In this document: piece after piece, positions 47,801-58,204 of the stretch
How positions within the stretch are numbered: the stretch's first letter is position 1
Layout: the number at the start of each line of letters is the position of its first letter
DNA from: Butyriboletus loyo
Taxonomy: Eukaryota > Basidiomycota > Agaricomycetes > Boletales > Boletaceae
Length of the DNA stretch: 64,000 bases
Assembly: GCA_038093515.1 (NCBI GenBank)
Contig: JBBPSI010000006.1
Coordinates: 248,001 to 312,000, forward strand
Reading direction: 5' to 3'
The notes under the pieces: model-generated
Seen by the model: only the letters and a program-made list of their open reading frames with translations
Databases searched by the model: none
What the model was told of the DNA's origin: nothing
Program-made: the position numbers and the translations under genes

Positions 47801-48334
47801 CGGCGAGTTTATCCCGCGAGGAAGACCCAAACGTCGGTTCGTGGGCAAAGTTTGGTTTGATTACCCCCTCGTGATAAAATCAATCAGGTGTGCCTCGGAA
47901 TCGGATGCGATCAAAAGCGAGCCGTTCCTTCGGGCGGTTCTTTAGATGGGTCGGCCTCGTTCGCTCGCCCGCAATGAGATGCGGCGTGGTCTCCCTTTCC
48001 TAAATCTAGCATTTGACTTTTCTTTAATTTACTAGCCATTTCTATATTAACGCTGCCGAAGTGCTCTACGGCCTGCGTTTTGTCAGGCTGTACAGGCTTG
48101 GGAATACGTATCTCGCCAGCTTTACGACGTTTCTCCCGCTAGCGATGGTCTACCCTTCCTCCTGCAGCATAAATTGCGCCCGCTCCAACGATCCATTAAC
48201 ATCTCCCTCCCTATTTTACCTCGCCAACTCCGTGCTGCCCCCCACCCTTCCCAAGTGCTTGCCAGCATCTAATGTCCCATGTGCGTCCTTCCTCCCTCAT
48301 CGAGCATGTCCTATTCATCGCGGTCTCATAGCAT
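44893..48334. other. Gene-poor region, 3.4 kb
   Basis: No supported gene. It contains T-runs at 45171-45184, 45638-45652 and 46010-46021, and a 31-bp tandem duplication at 47626-47687. Open frames on both strands (for example 46464-46222 and 47234-46905 on minus) overlap one another and show no domain. It could be decayed sequence or hold long untranslated or noncoding RNA. Confidence 0.45.
47626..47687 (+). repeat. 31-bp tandem duplication
   Basis: Two adjacent copies of a 31-bp unit starting gttgctcgcgatgtc and ending ctctagtc/ttctagtc, differing at only a few positions. It lies in the gene-poor 44.9-48.3 kb region. Confidence 0.75.
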
Positions 48335-48651
48335 ATGCATCCCCATTACAACGTCCAAAGACTCCAACCTGGGGTCGAAGAGGTACCGAGAGTTCCTCGA
48401 AGGACCCCGATGGCATGTCAGTTCTGTCGAGGTATGCCTTGCACCCGACCCTCCCCTTGCCTCCAACTCAATCACCCTCCCCCTAGGCCGGAAGCTCAAG
48501 TGCTGTGGCAGCCGACCGAGCTGCAGTAATTGCAACCGTCGCGGCTATCCGTGTGTCTACGTTCCAGTGTACGTCATCCGACTCTCCTCCTGGGAAACTT
48601 CCGTTCCCTTGACTCACGTCCTTTGCTAGATCCGCTGAGCAGCAAAAATAG
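48335..48651 (+). CDS. Very small Zn(II)2Cys6 DNA-binding protein
   Basis: Three short exons: 48335-48431, 48487-48568 and 48630-48651; only about 66 residues. The joins build a complete fungal zinc cluster: ACQFCRGRKLKC, then CGSRPSCSNCNRRGYPC, with the CX2CX6C..CX2CX6C spacing that binds two zinc ions. The preceding block (YNVQRLQPGVEEVPRVP) resembles the segment before the cluster in Agaricomycete factors of 300 or more residues. After the cluster (VYVPVSAEQQK) a stop follows at once. So the regulatory C-terminus is missing, or it is encoded by an exon I cannot see. Upstream exons in the 48061-48330 CT-rich region are possible. A DNA-binding protein without an activation domain could act as a competitor, but decay is as likely. 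Confidence 0.6.
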
Positions 48652-50034
48652 ACCTCTTCCACTTTTTCCGAGTCGTTCTTGTGGCATCTCCTCGCTTCCG
48701 GCTGCGCTAAGAGATTAACGCGTTCCTTCGCACGATGGAACCGCCCCACTTCCATTTTTTGGGGCTCGCTTCCATCCTGCAAAGCAGGCCATGGAAGGTC
48801 TTGACGCAGACGGGAGGCCGCGGGAGTGCTTCGCAGATGAATATACATACATCGCATAATCCATTGCATTATAATACTGACTGGGGCCCAGACCGCCAAA
48901 CGTTCGAGTTATCTCTAGCCCATCAACCGCTCGCGACTCGCCTAGGTTGCATCCACGATCACCTCGGATTTTGGAAGCGCTGGATCATTAAACGATTGCT
49001 GTCCCAATGTAGCCAAAGAGCGCTTAGGAACTGTGCACCAAAGTGAATCGAGAGCTGGTATCAGACCAGCCCAAGCGATCATGAACCGAATCAACGTCTC
49101 TGCGTGCTCCATTCTCACCATCACAGTTCTGATTGGAAGTCGACACATCGCTATCAGCGCCTCATGATCGTGGACCCAGATAGTATTCATCCGCCGAAGA
49201 CGAAGGCTGTGCGAGAGCAAGATTGGACTCGTTTCCAGAAAGTAGTCTGGGAACATCTGGCGATGGAGCATCATCAACGATCTAGTATGCGACTCTGTTC
49301 GGAGGTCCGCCACAGACCTCAAAAGGCCATGTTACTTCATCACACGTTCATCTCGCGATAGACGATATACCGATCTGCCCCCCCCGACCGAGTCGAAATG
49401 ATGACGAAGAAGGAAAAAAAAACGAGCGAACGAACGAGCGAAATGGAAGATGCGACGGGTCTTTTATTCGCGTCCGTCGGCTAACGAGCACAGAGTGCGC
49501 TCGCTGGGACGACTTACAGTGCTGACCAATTCAAAGATCAATGGGGATGAAGAAAGATTGGACGGCGTAGCGCACTTCCCCCTTGAGAACGAGTCCACGA
49601 TATAGTCGGATCGATCTGAGGGACAAAAATAGTCACAGAGCTCATCTGTACGATCTCATCAGCGCGTTCATCAGCGAGAGCAAGCGAATTAGGAATGTAA
49701 TGCGGCGACCGGCTGCAATCGCGCCTTCGAATTCTCCGAGACGTCGTCTGCTGGCTCCTAGGGAGGTTCAGATCCATTGATCACCTATACCATTTCTTTT
49801 TACGAACGGATCACAAAGTTGCAACTTGGCTATGTTTTGCTGCGTGGAGCTGTCAGTCCGGTGAACTGCGCGCACATCACTCTGATAAAATTGGACTTTG
49901 TACGCAACGGTAATCTGGCCCGACGGCCTGGAAAGCCATAACATAACGAGTCAAAATTTTCAGTTCCGCGTCGTGGGATCTCGAGGCATCGCTTTCTTTG
50001 GTACGACATTCCCAATTAACCTTCGAAGTTTAGT
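48652..50034. other. Intergenic, no gene called
   Basis: About 1.4 kb. A minus-strand frame (49322-48942, 126 codons) has no recognisable domain. A degenerate cgaacgag repeat lies at about 49423-49441. The right end is the promoter of the ALKBH6-like gene. Confidence 0.45.
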
Positions 50035-51228
50035 ATGCAACGCGGAACTGTCGACTCCACCGATTTCCTCGCAAGTGCCGCTCCTGCAGCCGCGTATTAC
50101 ATCCCGGACTTCATTACCGTCGAAGAAGAGGGGTACCTTCTCCGCAAGGCAAGTCTAGCGCAATGCGCATACGTGATAAGCGTCGTACTCGTATAGGATC
50201 ATGCGAACTCTCGCCCGATAACAGCGCACTGACACCAAGTGGTTAGATAGACGAATCACCCAAGCTCAAATGGAAAACGCTTGGTAATCGCAGGCAAGTA
50301 CGCGTCAGAACCGAGGTCTATATGCTTTCCGCAGTCTGTTCTTACGTCTTTTAGATTGCAACTCTGGGGTAAGCTTACTGTCTCACTGCGTCATACTTCG
50401 GGAGCTTGAGCTTGAACTATACCATCTTTGCTAGGCGGTGAAATCGTACGGAAGAACGTCCTTATTCGCAAGGAGATGCCGCCATTTTTAAATTCATAGT
50501 GAGCTCCTGCCCATCGCGAGTCGTCCTCCGTTAGCTAAGTGGGGCTCAGTCCCAACGTTATAGGACGCTTGAAGGAGACCAAAGCGTTTGAATTTTCGCC
50601 ACACAAACAACCGAATCATGTCATCCTCAACGAGGTTAGTAATGTGCGCTCGCCTGGTATCACGTGGTGTGTTGACGTGACGCCCAGTATCTGCCCGGAC
50701 AGGGCATAATGGTGAGGCAAGGGATGTACTTATTTTGCGATTACATCGGTTCATCTACTTCTTTTTCTTCCATCCAAGCCTCACGAAGATGGCCCCTCGT
50801 ATTACCATGTGGTTGGGACCGTGTCCTTGGGTTCGCATACCGTCTTTCATTATTACGCCTACAACTCGGAGAGCGATCAGACGACTTGCGATGTGACACA
50901 CGCCGGTTCGGGACGAGCCATTCATCCGACGCCGGTTCTGTCTGTTTTCCTCGAGCCCCGAAGCGTCATCATCACATCTGGCGATCTGTACGCCTCGCAC
51001 CTGCACGGAATAGACGACGTAACGGACGACGTGTTCTTGGGTGACGGAAGACTACGGTGTCCTTCTGGGGAAGAGATCGTATTATCGAACTGGCAGATGG
51101 TCCGGGCAGAGGGGACGAAAGAAGTTTTGCGCTATGGAGGGACGTTACGCAGGCAGACGAGATTCAGTCTGACGTGCAGAGACGTGGAAAAGGTGGCGAC
51201 TGCGATGGTGGGTGGGCTTGTCTCGTAG
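50035..51228 (+). CDS. ALKBH6-like Fe(II)/2-oxoglutarate dioxygenase
   Basis: Seven exons: 50035-50148, 50247-50293, 50355-50368, 50435-50498, 50550-50634, 50688-50711 and 50779-51228; 265 residues. Introns 1 and 2 use GC donors (AAG|gcaagt and CAG|gcaagt), and exon 3 is only 14 nt. The joined protein reads AAAYYIPDFITVEEEGYLLR, LGNRRLQLWGGEIV, QPNHVILNEYLPGQGIMPHE then DGPSYYHVVGTVSLGSHTVF, LEPRSVIITSGDLYASHLHG and RQTRFSLTCRDVE. The HxD of PHEDG and the distal His of LHGID are the iron ligands. The RxxRFSLTxR end is the 2-oxoglutarate-binding arginine motif of AlkB homologues. In animals and plants ALKBH6 is a nucleic-acid dioxygenase whose substrate is debated. The stop is 140 bp before the ERG24 start on the same strand. 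Confidence 0.92.
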
Positions 51229-51368
51229 AAAACGAACATGGTATACGAATCAATCCTTGGTGCTTTGATGCTCCCCGTCGGCTGGCCATTTCGGGTGCTG
51301 TTCACACGGGTGGAGGTGGCGCGACCGTGACTCTGTTCGTTGTGGCAACCACACTTTCCGGTACGGCC

Positions 51369-53030
51369 ATGTCCTCGACAAAACCCGCAAATGACCTGCT
51401 CAACCCGCGCACGACCACCTACGAATTCATGGGTCCGCCCGGCGCGTTCCTCATCACCGTAGGTGTACCCATCGTGACCTACCTCCTCTACTTTGGTTGC
51501 TCCGAGTCCGCTGGTGCTTGTCCACCTTCCTACGTCCTCTCCCCGTCTCTCTTGGCTGCGCGTGTACAGGAATCCGTCACCAACAAGCTGTGGTGGGCCA
51601 ATCTCTGGGACACAGATGCTACGTTGATTTACTTGGCTTGGTATGCCTTCTGTGTCGTCGCGTGGGCTATCCTGCCAGGCGATTGGATAGAAGGTGCCAC
51701 AATGAGAAATGGACAGAAAAAAAAGTACAAGATCAATGGTATCCGTCATCGTCTCTACCGCATGAAAGTATCATTGACTCGTCGTTCCGTGTCATACAGC
51801 GTTTTCAACCTTGCTCCTCGCTCTGGGTATCACCACCGGCTACATCCTTCGCTATGGTCCACAGTCGTTCACATTTCTCTATGATAAATGGCTCGGTTTC
51901 CTTACCGCTTCCCTCATCATGTCCGTCGTGCAGGGGGTGGCGGCGTATGCCTTCTCGTTCAGGGAAGGCGCGCTGCTAGCACCTGGTGGCAACTCTGGTA
52001 ACCCAATCTATGATGTCCGTTTTGTTTTCCTTGTATCTTTGCACGTCTGACGCGCTTTTTCAGTTCTACATCGGTCGCGAACTGAACCCCTCTATCGGCT
52101 CATTCGATTTCAAGTCGTTCAATGAGCTCCGCCCTGGACTCATCCTCTGGGTTCTCATCGACATTAGCATGGTCTGTGTGCAAGCCGTGAGACGTGGGGG
52201 CTGGGAGAACGTCACGTGGAGTATGTGGCTCGTCCTCGCCTTCCAGGGTTTCTATGTCACGGATGGATTGTACAATGAGGTGAGCATGACCTTTTCTTCC
52301 CCATGGCTGGTGTACTGACGAATGCACAGCCTGCCATTTTTACAACTATGGACATCACGACGGACGGGTTTGGATTCATGCTCGCCGTCGGTGATCTTAC
52401 CTGGGTACCCCTTGTATACTCCCTGCAGGCACGTTACCTTGCCTTCAGACCTGTAGAACTTGATCTCGCAAGCACCGTTGGCATCCTGGCTGTCAATGCA
52501 GTTGGTTACTGGATCTTCCGCGGTGCCAATGGGGAGAAGAACGACTTCAGAAATGGCAAGAACGCAAAGAGTGAGTGGTCAAATTTGGTGATGATTCCCG
52601 TGACTGATGATCAATAGACTTGAAATACATGACCACGGAGAAGGGATCCAAGTTGCTCACGTCGGGTTGGTGGGGGCGATCGCGCCACCCGAATTACTTG
52701 TACGTTTTTCGATTGTCTTTCCTGGCAAAGATGATGCTCATTCCGCGTTTGTTTCCCACTACATAGTGGTGACCTCATCATGGCGCTTGCATGGTCTCTT
52801 CCAACGGGATTCGAAACTCCCATCACGTATTTCTACGTCACCTACTTCGCCATATTGCTCGTTCATAGACAGATGAGGGATGACGAGAATTGTGAAAAGA
52901 AGTGAGTACCGCGATTCTTGATCTGTCTGTCTGGTTGACGTGACTTGACGGACGCTGTTGCAGGTATGGCAGAGACTGGGAAAAGTACAAACAACTGGTC
53001 CCCTACCGTATCATTCCATACGTATATTAA
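51369..53030 (+). CDS. ERG24: Delta(14)-sterol reductase (C-14 sterol reductase)
   Basis: Seven exons: 51369-51738, 51800-52014, 52064-52279, 52330-52570, 52618-52699, 52767-52901 and 52964-53030; 441 residues, the usual length. It is a multi-pass membrane enzyme of the ERG4/ERG24 family. Signatures are [83 protein letters not shown] [40 protein letters not shown] and the terminal [20 protein letters not shown]. It reduces the C14-C15 double bond of sterols with NADPH in the ER, after the lanosterol demethylase step of ergosterol synthesis. ERG24 rather than ERG4 is favoured by the GRELNP and FNELRPG segments. Confidence 0.93.
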
Positions 53031-53400
53031 GTTCATACCGTTCCGTTTGGATCGTACGAGGAAGCCAGTAGCGAATAGCAAAATAAAGAACGACCTCCTA
53101 CCGTTCCGCACCTCGTTCTATAGCCTTGTGGTGTATCTCCGAGGTGAAAACAGTTGCAAGGCCCGGTAAGACAAAAAATAAGACAATGTTCGTCAGCAAT
53201 ATTACTGTACGGTCACAAGACCGAGCTCATTAACAATGTGCTGATTAAAATGCTTGCTGGAATCGTGTAATCTTGCTACATCATCGCAGCAGTGAGGTAC
53301 GTCTCTCCTTATCAAAGCTCTCAGGCTTGTAAAGTATTTATTGATAGGCTTCAGCAGTCATCATCTTGCAAGTGCTTTTCCCAACTCGCAACAAACGATC

Positions 53401-54519
53401 ATGTCCGATGTCAAGATCTGGTTCGGTACGTTGTATCACTGCCATTGATCGACGTGGAGTGAGATATTACCCATCGTACGCCCCAGTAACCGGCGCCTCG
53501 TCTGGTTTTGGTCGCGCCATGACCGAGCATCTGCTCCAGATCGGAAACAAGGTTGTCGCCACGCTCCGCAAACCCGAAGCCCTCGCCGACCTGACGGCGC
53601 GCTATCCCCCCACCCAGCTCCTCCTCCTCGCAGTGGACGTGACCAACGCCGCCGACATCACGACAGCCTTTGCAAAGGCCGAAGAGGTCTTTGGCAGAAT
53701 CGACGTCGTGTTCAACAACGCGGGTGTCATGCTCGCGGGCGAAGTCGAGTCTACAGAGGAGGCGGACGCTCGGAACCTGTTTGATGTCAACTTTTGGGGT
53801 GCGGCTAGTGTGACGAAAGAAGCTGTACGGTTCTTCCGGGAGGTCAATAAACCGATAGGGGGTAGGCTGTTGCAGGTCTCCTCCAGACTAGGTCTCGTAG
53901 GCAACGCGGTGTGTGGGTTCTATAGTGCTTCGTAAGCAAAATCCGGCGTGTCAAGCAGTCCTACTGCGAACACTGATATCATGTTTTGGCCACAGAAAAT
54001 TTGGTGAGTCCTCCCGGCGGCCGATCGTTCCTTTGGTGCAAAGCTCAATCCAGCCGTCTCTCCACATAGCTTTAGAAGGTCTCACGGAATGTCTCGTAGC
54101 GGAACTCGACCCAGCATGGAACATCAAGGTTACTCGACATTCGCTTTCTTGTTCCACCTGTTCTGACTCTGTTTAATTTTTTTTTTTGGATCTCAAAGGT
54201 CACGATCCTCGAACCCGGCCCATACCGCACCGGGTTTTCGCAGAGGAACTATCGCGAGGCGCGTCAGCACCCCGCATACGCTGACCCGGCTCTCCACTCG
54301 TCGCAGGTTCGCAAGTCCCTTGCCTCGACAGACACGTTCGATGGCGACGTCACGAAAGCTGCGATCGTGATCGAGAGGCTCTCCCAACTCGAGGACGTAC
54401 CCACACGGTTCCCGCTACACAAGAAGGTCGTGGTGTCTATGAGGGATAAGTCAAAGAGCTTATCAGAGTTGGCGGACAAGTATGAGAGTTGGAATGTCGA
54501 TCTCTACCACGATGATTGA
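53401..54519 (+). CDS. Short-chain dehydrogenase/reductase (classical SDR)
   Basis: Five exons: 53401-53425, 53487-53931, 53996-54003, 54070-54128 and 54199-54519; 285 residues. The 8-nt exon 3 supplies only the Lys-Phe of the active site region. The N-terminus MSDVKIWF splices into VTGASSGFGRAMTEHL, the TGxxxGxG cofactor loop. FNNAGVMLAGEVE is the NNAG motif, LLQVSSRLGLVG holds the catalytic Ser, and FYSASKFALEGLTE is the YxxxK pair. LEPGPYRTGF is the usual loop after the catalytic site. It is an NAD(P)-dependent oxidoreductase, probably soluble and cytosolic; the substrate is unknown. Two decayed inverted copies follow at 54650-55340 and 55950-56485. Confidence 0.92.
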
Positions 54520-54649
54520 ATTCGAGCTCGGGTGTTTTTTTGGGGGTCATCCAACTACATGATCCTGCAGTCTTGAATGTATCATGCTTTATTGTACAGT
54601 GATCTAGTTCTCACATCCTTGGTCAGCCAATCATAGAGCCCCACTTTAT

Positions 54650-55340
54650 ATTTTCGTGAATCCAAAAAGCTCAAGGGCAAACGAAACCTTTTGGACCTTC
54701 TTCAGAGTCCGAATCGTCACATCACGACGATGCAAGTCTTCAGTCCAGCTTTCGTACTCGTCTACCACTCCCAACATGCGAACGAACGTTTCGATTTCGT
54801 GATTACGGCTTTTGTTGACGTCGCCAACGTACACGTTCGGTTCGTGCGGGTCTTTGAACTGATGAGGGTGAGGATCCGCGAGGATGGTCACCTTCAAAAG
54901 GCTCAGAACCGCGTGAAATGGATGAATGTATTAAAAAAAAGGTACATTGGTATATGACCTTTGATGTTCCATGCGTGGTCGAGATCGGCTAGGGGTAATT
55001 CGCTGGGGACCCGCCAGAGCATGGTGCCTGTATGACCGGTGACCTATCACTCACGCGAACAGCAACAACCCTCGAACCGGGCGTCGTTGGAGGCAACGTC
55101 GGTTCTGCCGAAAAGATCCTTCCGCCTTCTGCAAAGGCTGTGGTGATGAGTCTGCCTTGTTCGACACGTCCGCTTTGACGGCGACAAGCTGGGTGGAGGG
55201 TAACGCGTTGCGAGGTTGGATGATGGCCTCGGGCGCGCGGAGGGCGGCAACGACCTTGTTTACCGACCTCGAGCAGATGCTCGGCCACAGCACGGCCGAA
55301 ACCAGATCTTGAAGCCCCCCGTAACCATGTTTGTATCGGG
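54650..55340 (-). pseudogene. Inverted, frameshifted copy of the adjacent SDR gene (copy 1)
   Basis: On the minus strand the SDR order is recognisable but split between frames: GFGRAVAEHLLEVG in one, then NKVVAALRAPEAI and STQLVAVKADVSNKAD in another, then a jump to LADLDHAWNIK joined to VTILADPHPHQF. The end, DEYESWTEDLHRRD, resembles DKYESWNVDLYHDD of the intact gene. The middle with NNAG, the catalytic Ser and YxxxK is missing. The first exon (MSDV...) was not found. It is a decayed duplicate. Confidence 0.75.
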
Positions 55341-55949
55341 CCGAGTACACCCACATGAGGACAGCGATGTGTCATAAGCGGGACGAACCAAGTCGAATCT
55401 TGGTGTCGGCCATGACGGTTCTACCGAGTCGCGCGCGACCAGCGGCTAAGATGACTTTGCGATGGGACCTTTTGATAACGATCCCCCACCACACAGCTCG
55501 GTGAGGCTCATGGGGCCAAGCCGAACAGATACGGAGAAACGGCTGGGTTCACGGAATTTGATAGTCAGCCATGACTAACCGATGACCAAGTGAAATCCGG
55601 GGGCGTTAAAGATGACCGCGCAACTGCCATGTTGGCGTCGTATATGCTGTGGCGATAGGGGCGTGATTAATCGATTTGTGGCGCGAGATCAGTTGATTGT
55701 CACGAACCTCTGTATTTTTAACGTCCAAAACGTTCGCTCTGCTTGGAGACGGTCGAGTCGAGTGAGCTTCGCATCAATCACCAATGGCTTGCTACGCTTT
55801 CGGTTGTCGGAACACTGGCGGTGCAGGACAAACATAGTGGACAATACGTACGAAGCCTGCACACAGCCAGGATCGCATGACCCGGTCTGGACGAGACTTG
55901 CAATAGCTATACCTCCCTTTGGGAGGTTGGCCCCCCGGAACCATCGCAC

Positions 55950-56485
55950 GTTCCCCGTGCTCATATCACCCAAAGATCGATATCGAATATTCCTTGGGCC
56001 ACTGATTCGTCTACGAACTCAGCCTCCGGTCCTTATGCAAAGGCTGCCGTGATGTCTGCACTGTTAGTCACGTCTACTTTTGACCACGACGAGCTGGGTG
56101 GGAGGATAATCCCCCGAAAGATCAGAGACGAACTTTGGGTTAACGCAAGGTGGCGACGACCCTGCTTGCAAAATCCGCAGAACTCCCCAAGGAAGGAAGA
56201 GGCTATGAACACGGCTCTCCATTTAGCGGGACTTTACCAAGTCATGCTGTAAGACACGCTTTAGGATCGCTTAGATACTCGTGGGCTGATGAGATTCAGT
56301 TGCGAAAGAGCTGGTGAGTTCTCGTTCATTTCAGCTGTGCTGCGGATGAGGTTGAATACTCGGTTTATGACGCGGCCGAAACCAGGCGAGGTGCCAGTTA
56401 CCATGTATGGTGTATATATGATAAGTACTCCACTACATGAGCAACAGGGATACAACGCACCAAACCAGACCTTGACATCGGACAT
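55950..56485 (-). pseudogene. Second inverted, decayed SDR copy
   Basis: The minus strand starts with MSDVKVWF at 56485, nearly identical to the first exon of the intact SDR. An intron-like stretch follows, then VTGTSPGFGRVINRVF (about 56402-56360). After a gap come YPPTQLVVVK (about 56110) and the one-base-shifted equivalent of VDVTNSADITAAFA. A stop follows, then EFVDESVAQGIFDIDLW (about 56030-55980), which matches the segment after NNAG. Frameshifts, a stop and missing catalytic residues show it cannot be functional. Confidence 0.72.
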
Positions 56486-56768
56486 AATTACCCCCCGTCG
56501 TGCAGTCAATAAAGTCGCGACAGCGATGGTTTGTGATAACAATCCACGAACACCATTAGACGACGCCTCGCAACCTCTGAAAAAGACCTCATCAATTCAG
56601 TAAAATGGCATGTTCACATGGTCTCCGCAAGTGGGCACGTGAGATAGGGAGTCGTGTAACTGCCGGGAGAATAGAGCTTAGCCTCCGCAATCAAGCTTGC
56701 CGGTGACACACGCTTCGTCGATATTCGGTTATGATATAGCTACATGGATTATGAGCACCTTTTCGAGA

Positions 56769-58085
56769 TTATGACGACTCGGTTTCAATTGACTTGAGTA
56801 CCCTCACCAATCTCTCCTTTCTTAGCGGTATCCAAAGGGTATCTCCGCCTCCGCCACCTCCGCCAGCAGAACCAGAAAGGATCAAGCCGTGATCCTTAAA
56901 CTCGCCAAGCAAAGCCTTCAATGCCGTATCACTTGTTGCGACGAAATGGTCTCTTGCGAGGGAGAATAGTCCATCGTAACCGAGCCCGAACTGGGCCATG
57001 TCAGCAGGGGTCGGTGCGTCGGAGCCTGTGGCTCCACCTGAGGCAGCTTCGGCGTTTGCAAGTTGTCTTGTACCAAGGAGGATAAACAGCTTCTTAGCCT
57101 TGGAAGTAACGGCGGCGAGGACGTGGGCGACCGCGATCTCCGTGAGCGGTGCACCAGTGCCCGTAGTAGTTGTGGCTGTGAGGGCCGAGCGGGCACCAGT
57201 CGAAGCGTATGATGCACCAGCGATGGAGGAACGGTCTGCGAATGAGAGCTCTGTGTCGTAAGGCATGAGGGTGGTCAGGTCATGCCAGAGAAAGGCATAT
57301 CCACGCTTCGGAGAGACGGTGTGCCCGTCCGCGAAGGAGGGAGACGCAGCGATATCCCCGGGCTGAACCTTGCGTGCGAGGAGCTCAGAGGCGGACCAGA
57401 GGAGGGGGGAGCCGAGTCTGTCGACGGATGCAACGAGGTGAATGTTGGGAGAGAGGACAAGAAGAGAGAACGCGTTTTTCATTTTTTGAACGCGCATGGG
57501 TGGAGCGTCGATGTTGTGTACGACGAGATATAGGCGACGCGTGCGCGGCGCATCGGCGGCGGAGAAGAAGGAGCAAATGCGGCGTACCTGGGCGTCCACG
57601 CCGGTGGTGGCAGCGTTGGCGAGGCCAGGGACACGCTCTATGGAGGCAAGCACGTCTTTGAGAACGGTGTTGGGGTGGTAGCCGTTTACGACGACGACGT
57701 GGCCGCGGTAAGCGAGCTCTTTGGACGCAAAGTCGTTGACGACGGCGCGCTTTGAGCCGAAGCCGTAGAAGACGAGGTTAAAACCCTGGTCGAGCTCGTG
57801 AGCGTAGCGGCGGAATGCAGTACGGGCGTCGTGGTGACCAGACCAACGCGTGCCGGGCCGGGCGGCGGCAGTGCGGGCATCGTAGGCGGCGATGGCGTCG
57901 TTGTACTCATGCTGGGTGAGTGGGAGGACGCGTGCAGAGAAGACATTGGCGGAGGTGCGGGCACGGGACGCGGCGTGGACAAAGTAGGCGTCGAAAGCGG
58001 CGCGAATGTGCTGTGTATCGGCATCGTTGACGACGTCGAGCAAATGGGTCTGGTCGTTGTCGGAGACGTCGGTGTCGGTGTCCAT
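56769..58085 (-). CDS. ORC2: Origin recognition complex subunit 2
   Basis: A single uninterrupted exon of 438 residues, unusual in this intron-rich window. The ORC2 core starts at FDAYFVHAASRARTSANVFS and reads GFNLVFYGFGSKRAVVNDFA, then VVVNGYHPNTVLKDVLASI, LYLVVHNIDAPPMR, IHLVASVDRLGSPLLWSA, and YAFLWHDLTTLMPYDTELSF. It ends in a winged-helix-like part (YDGLFSLARDHFVATSDTAL and LWIPLRKERLVRVLKSIE). ORC2 is a non-catalytic AAA+-like subunit of the complex that marks replication origins and loads MCM. The protein is shorter than animal ORC2 because the disordered N-terminus is reduced. Its start codon is 119 bp from that of eEF1B-gamma. Confidence 0.87.
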   Translation of the reverse strand: MDTDTDVSDNDQTHLLDVVNDADTQHIRAAFDAYFVHAASRARTSANVFSARVLPLTQHEYNDAIAAYDARTAAARPGTRWSGHHDARTAFRRYAHELDQGFNLVFYGFGSKRAVVNDFASKELAYRGHVVVVNGYHPNTVLKDVLASIERVPGLANAATTGVDAQVRRICSFFSAADAPRTRRLYLVVHNIDAPPMRVQKMKNAFSLLVLSPNIHLVASVDRLGSPLLWSASELLARKVQPGDIAASPSFADGHTVSPKRGYAFLWHDLTTLMPYDTELSFADRSSIAGASYASTGARSALTATTTTGTGAPLTEIAVAHVLAAVTSKAKKLFILLGTRQLANAEAASGGATGSDAPTPADMAQFGLGYDGLFSLARDHFVATSDTALKALLGEFKDHGLILSGSAGGGGGGGDTLWIPLRKERLVRVLKSIETESS

Positions 58086-58204
58086 GAAGTATTTATTTAT
58101 TTATTTATTTAAGTAAGTAATATCGACACGATCGATAAGACGCGCTGATCGAAAAAAAGAGGGAGAGACGTCCCTCTTCCGCTTCCATCTCATCGACTGT
58201 AAAA
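58086..58204. promoter_or_regulatory. Compact bidirectional promoter of ORC2 and eEF1B-gamma
   Basis: Only 119 bp separate the two divergent ATGs (58085 minus, 58205 plus). It contains five TATT units next to the ORC2 start (58090-58110) and a CT-rich tract just before the eEF1B-gamma ATG (about 58165-58195), a common feature of highly expressed fungal genes. Both 5' UTRs must be very short or overlap. Confidence 0.7.
58090..58110 (+). repeat. TATT microsatellite, five units
   Basis: A perfect tetranucleotide run 5 bp upstream of the ORC2 start codon, within the bidirectional promoter. Its length could vary between strains. Confidence 0.8.

Noticed and set aside
48942..49322. 126-codon minus-strand frame
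   Set aside because: No motif and no splice partners.
55060..55085. GGTTCGA-like sequence on the minus strand suggesting a tRNA B box
   Set aside because: Lies within the decayed SDR copy and has no cloverleaf or A box around it. No tRNA found anywhere by eye.
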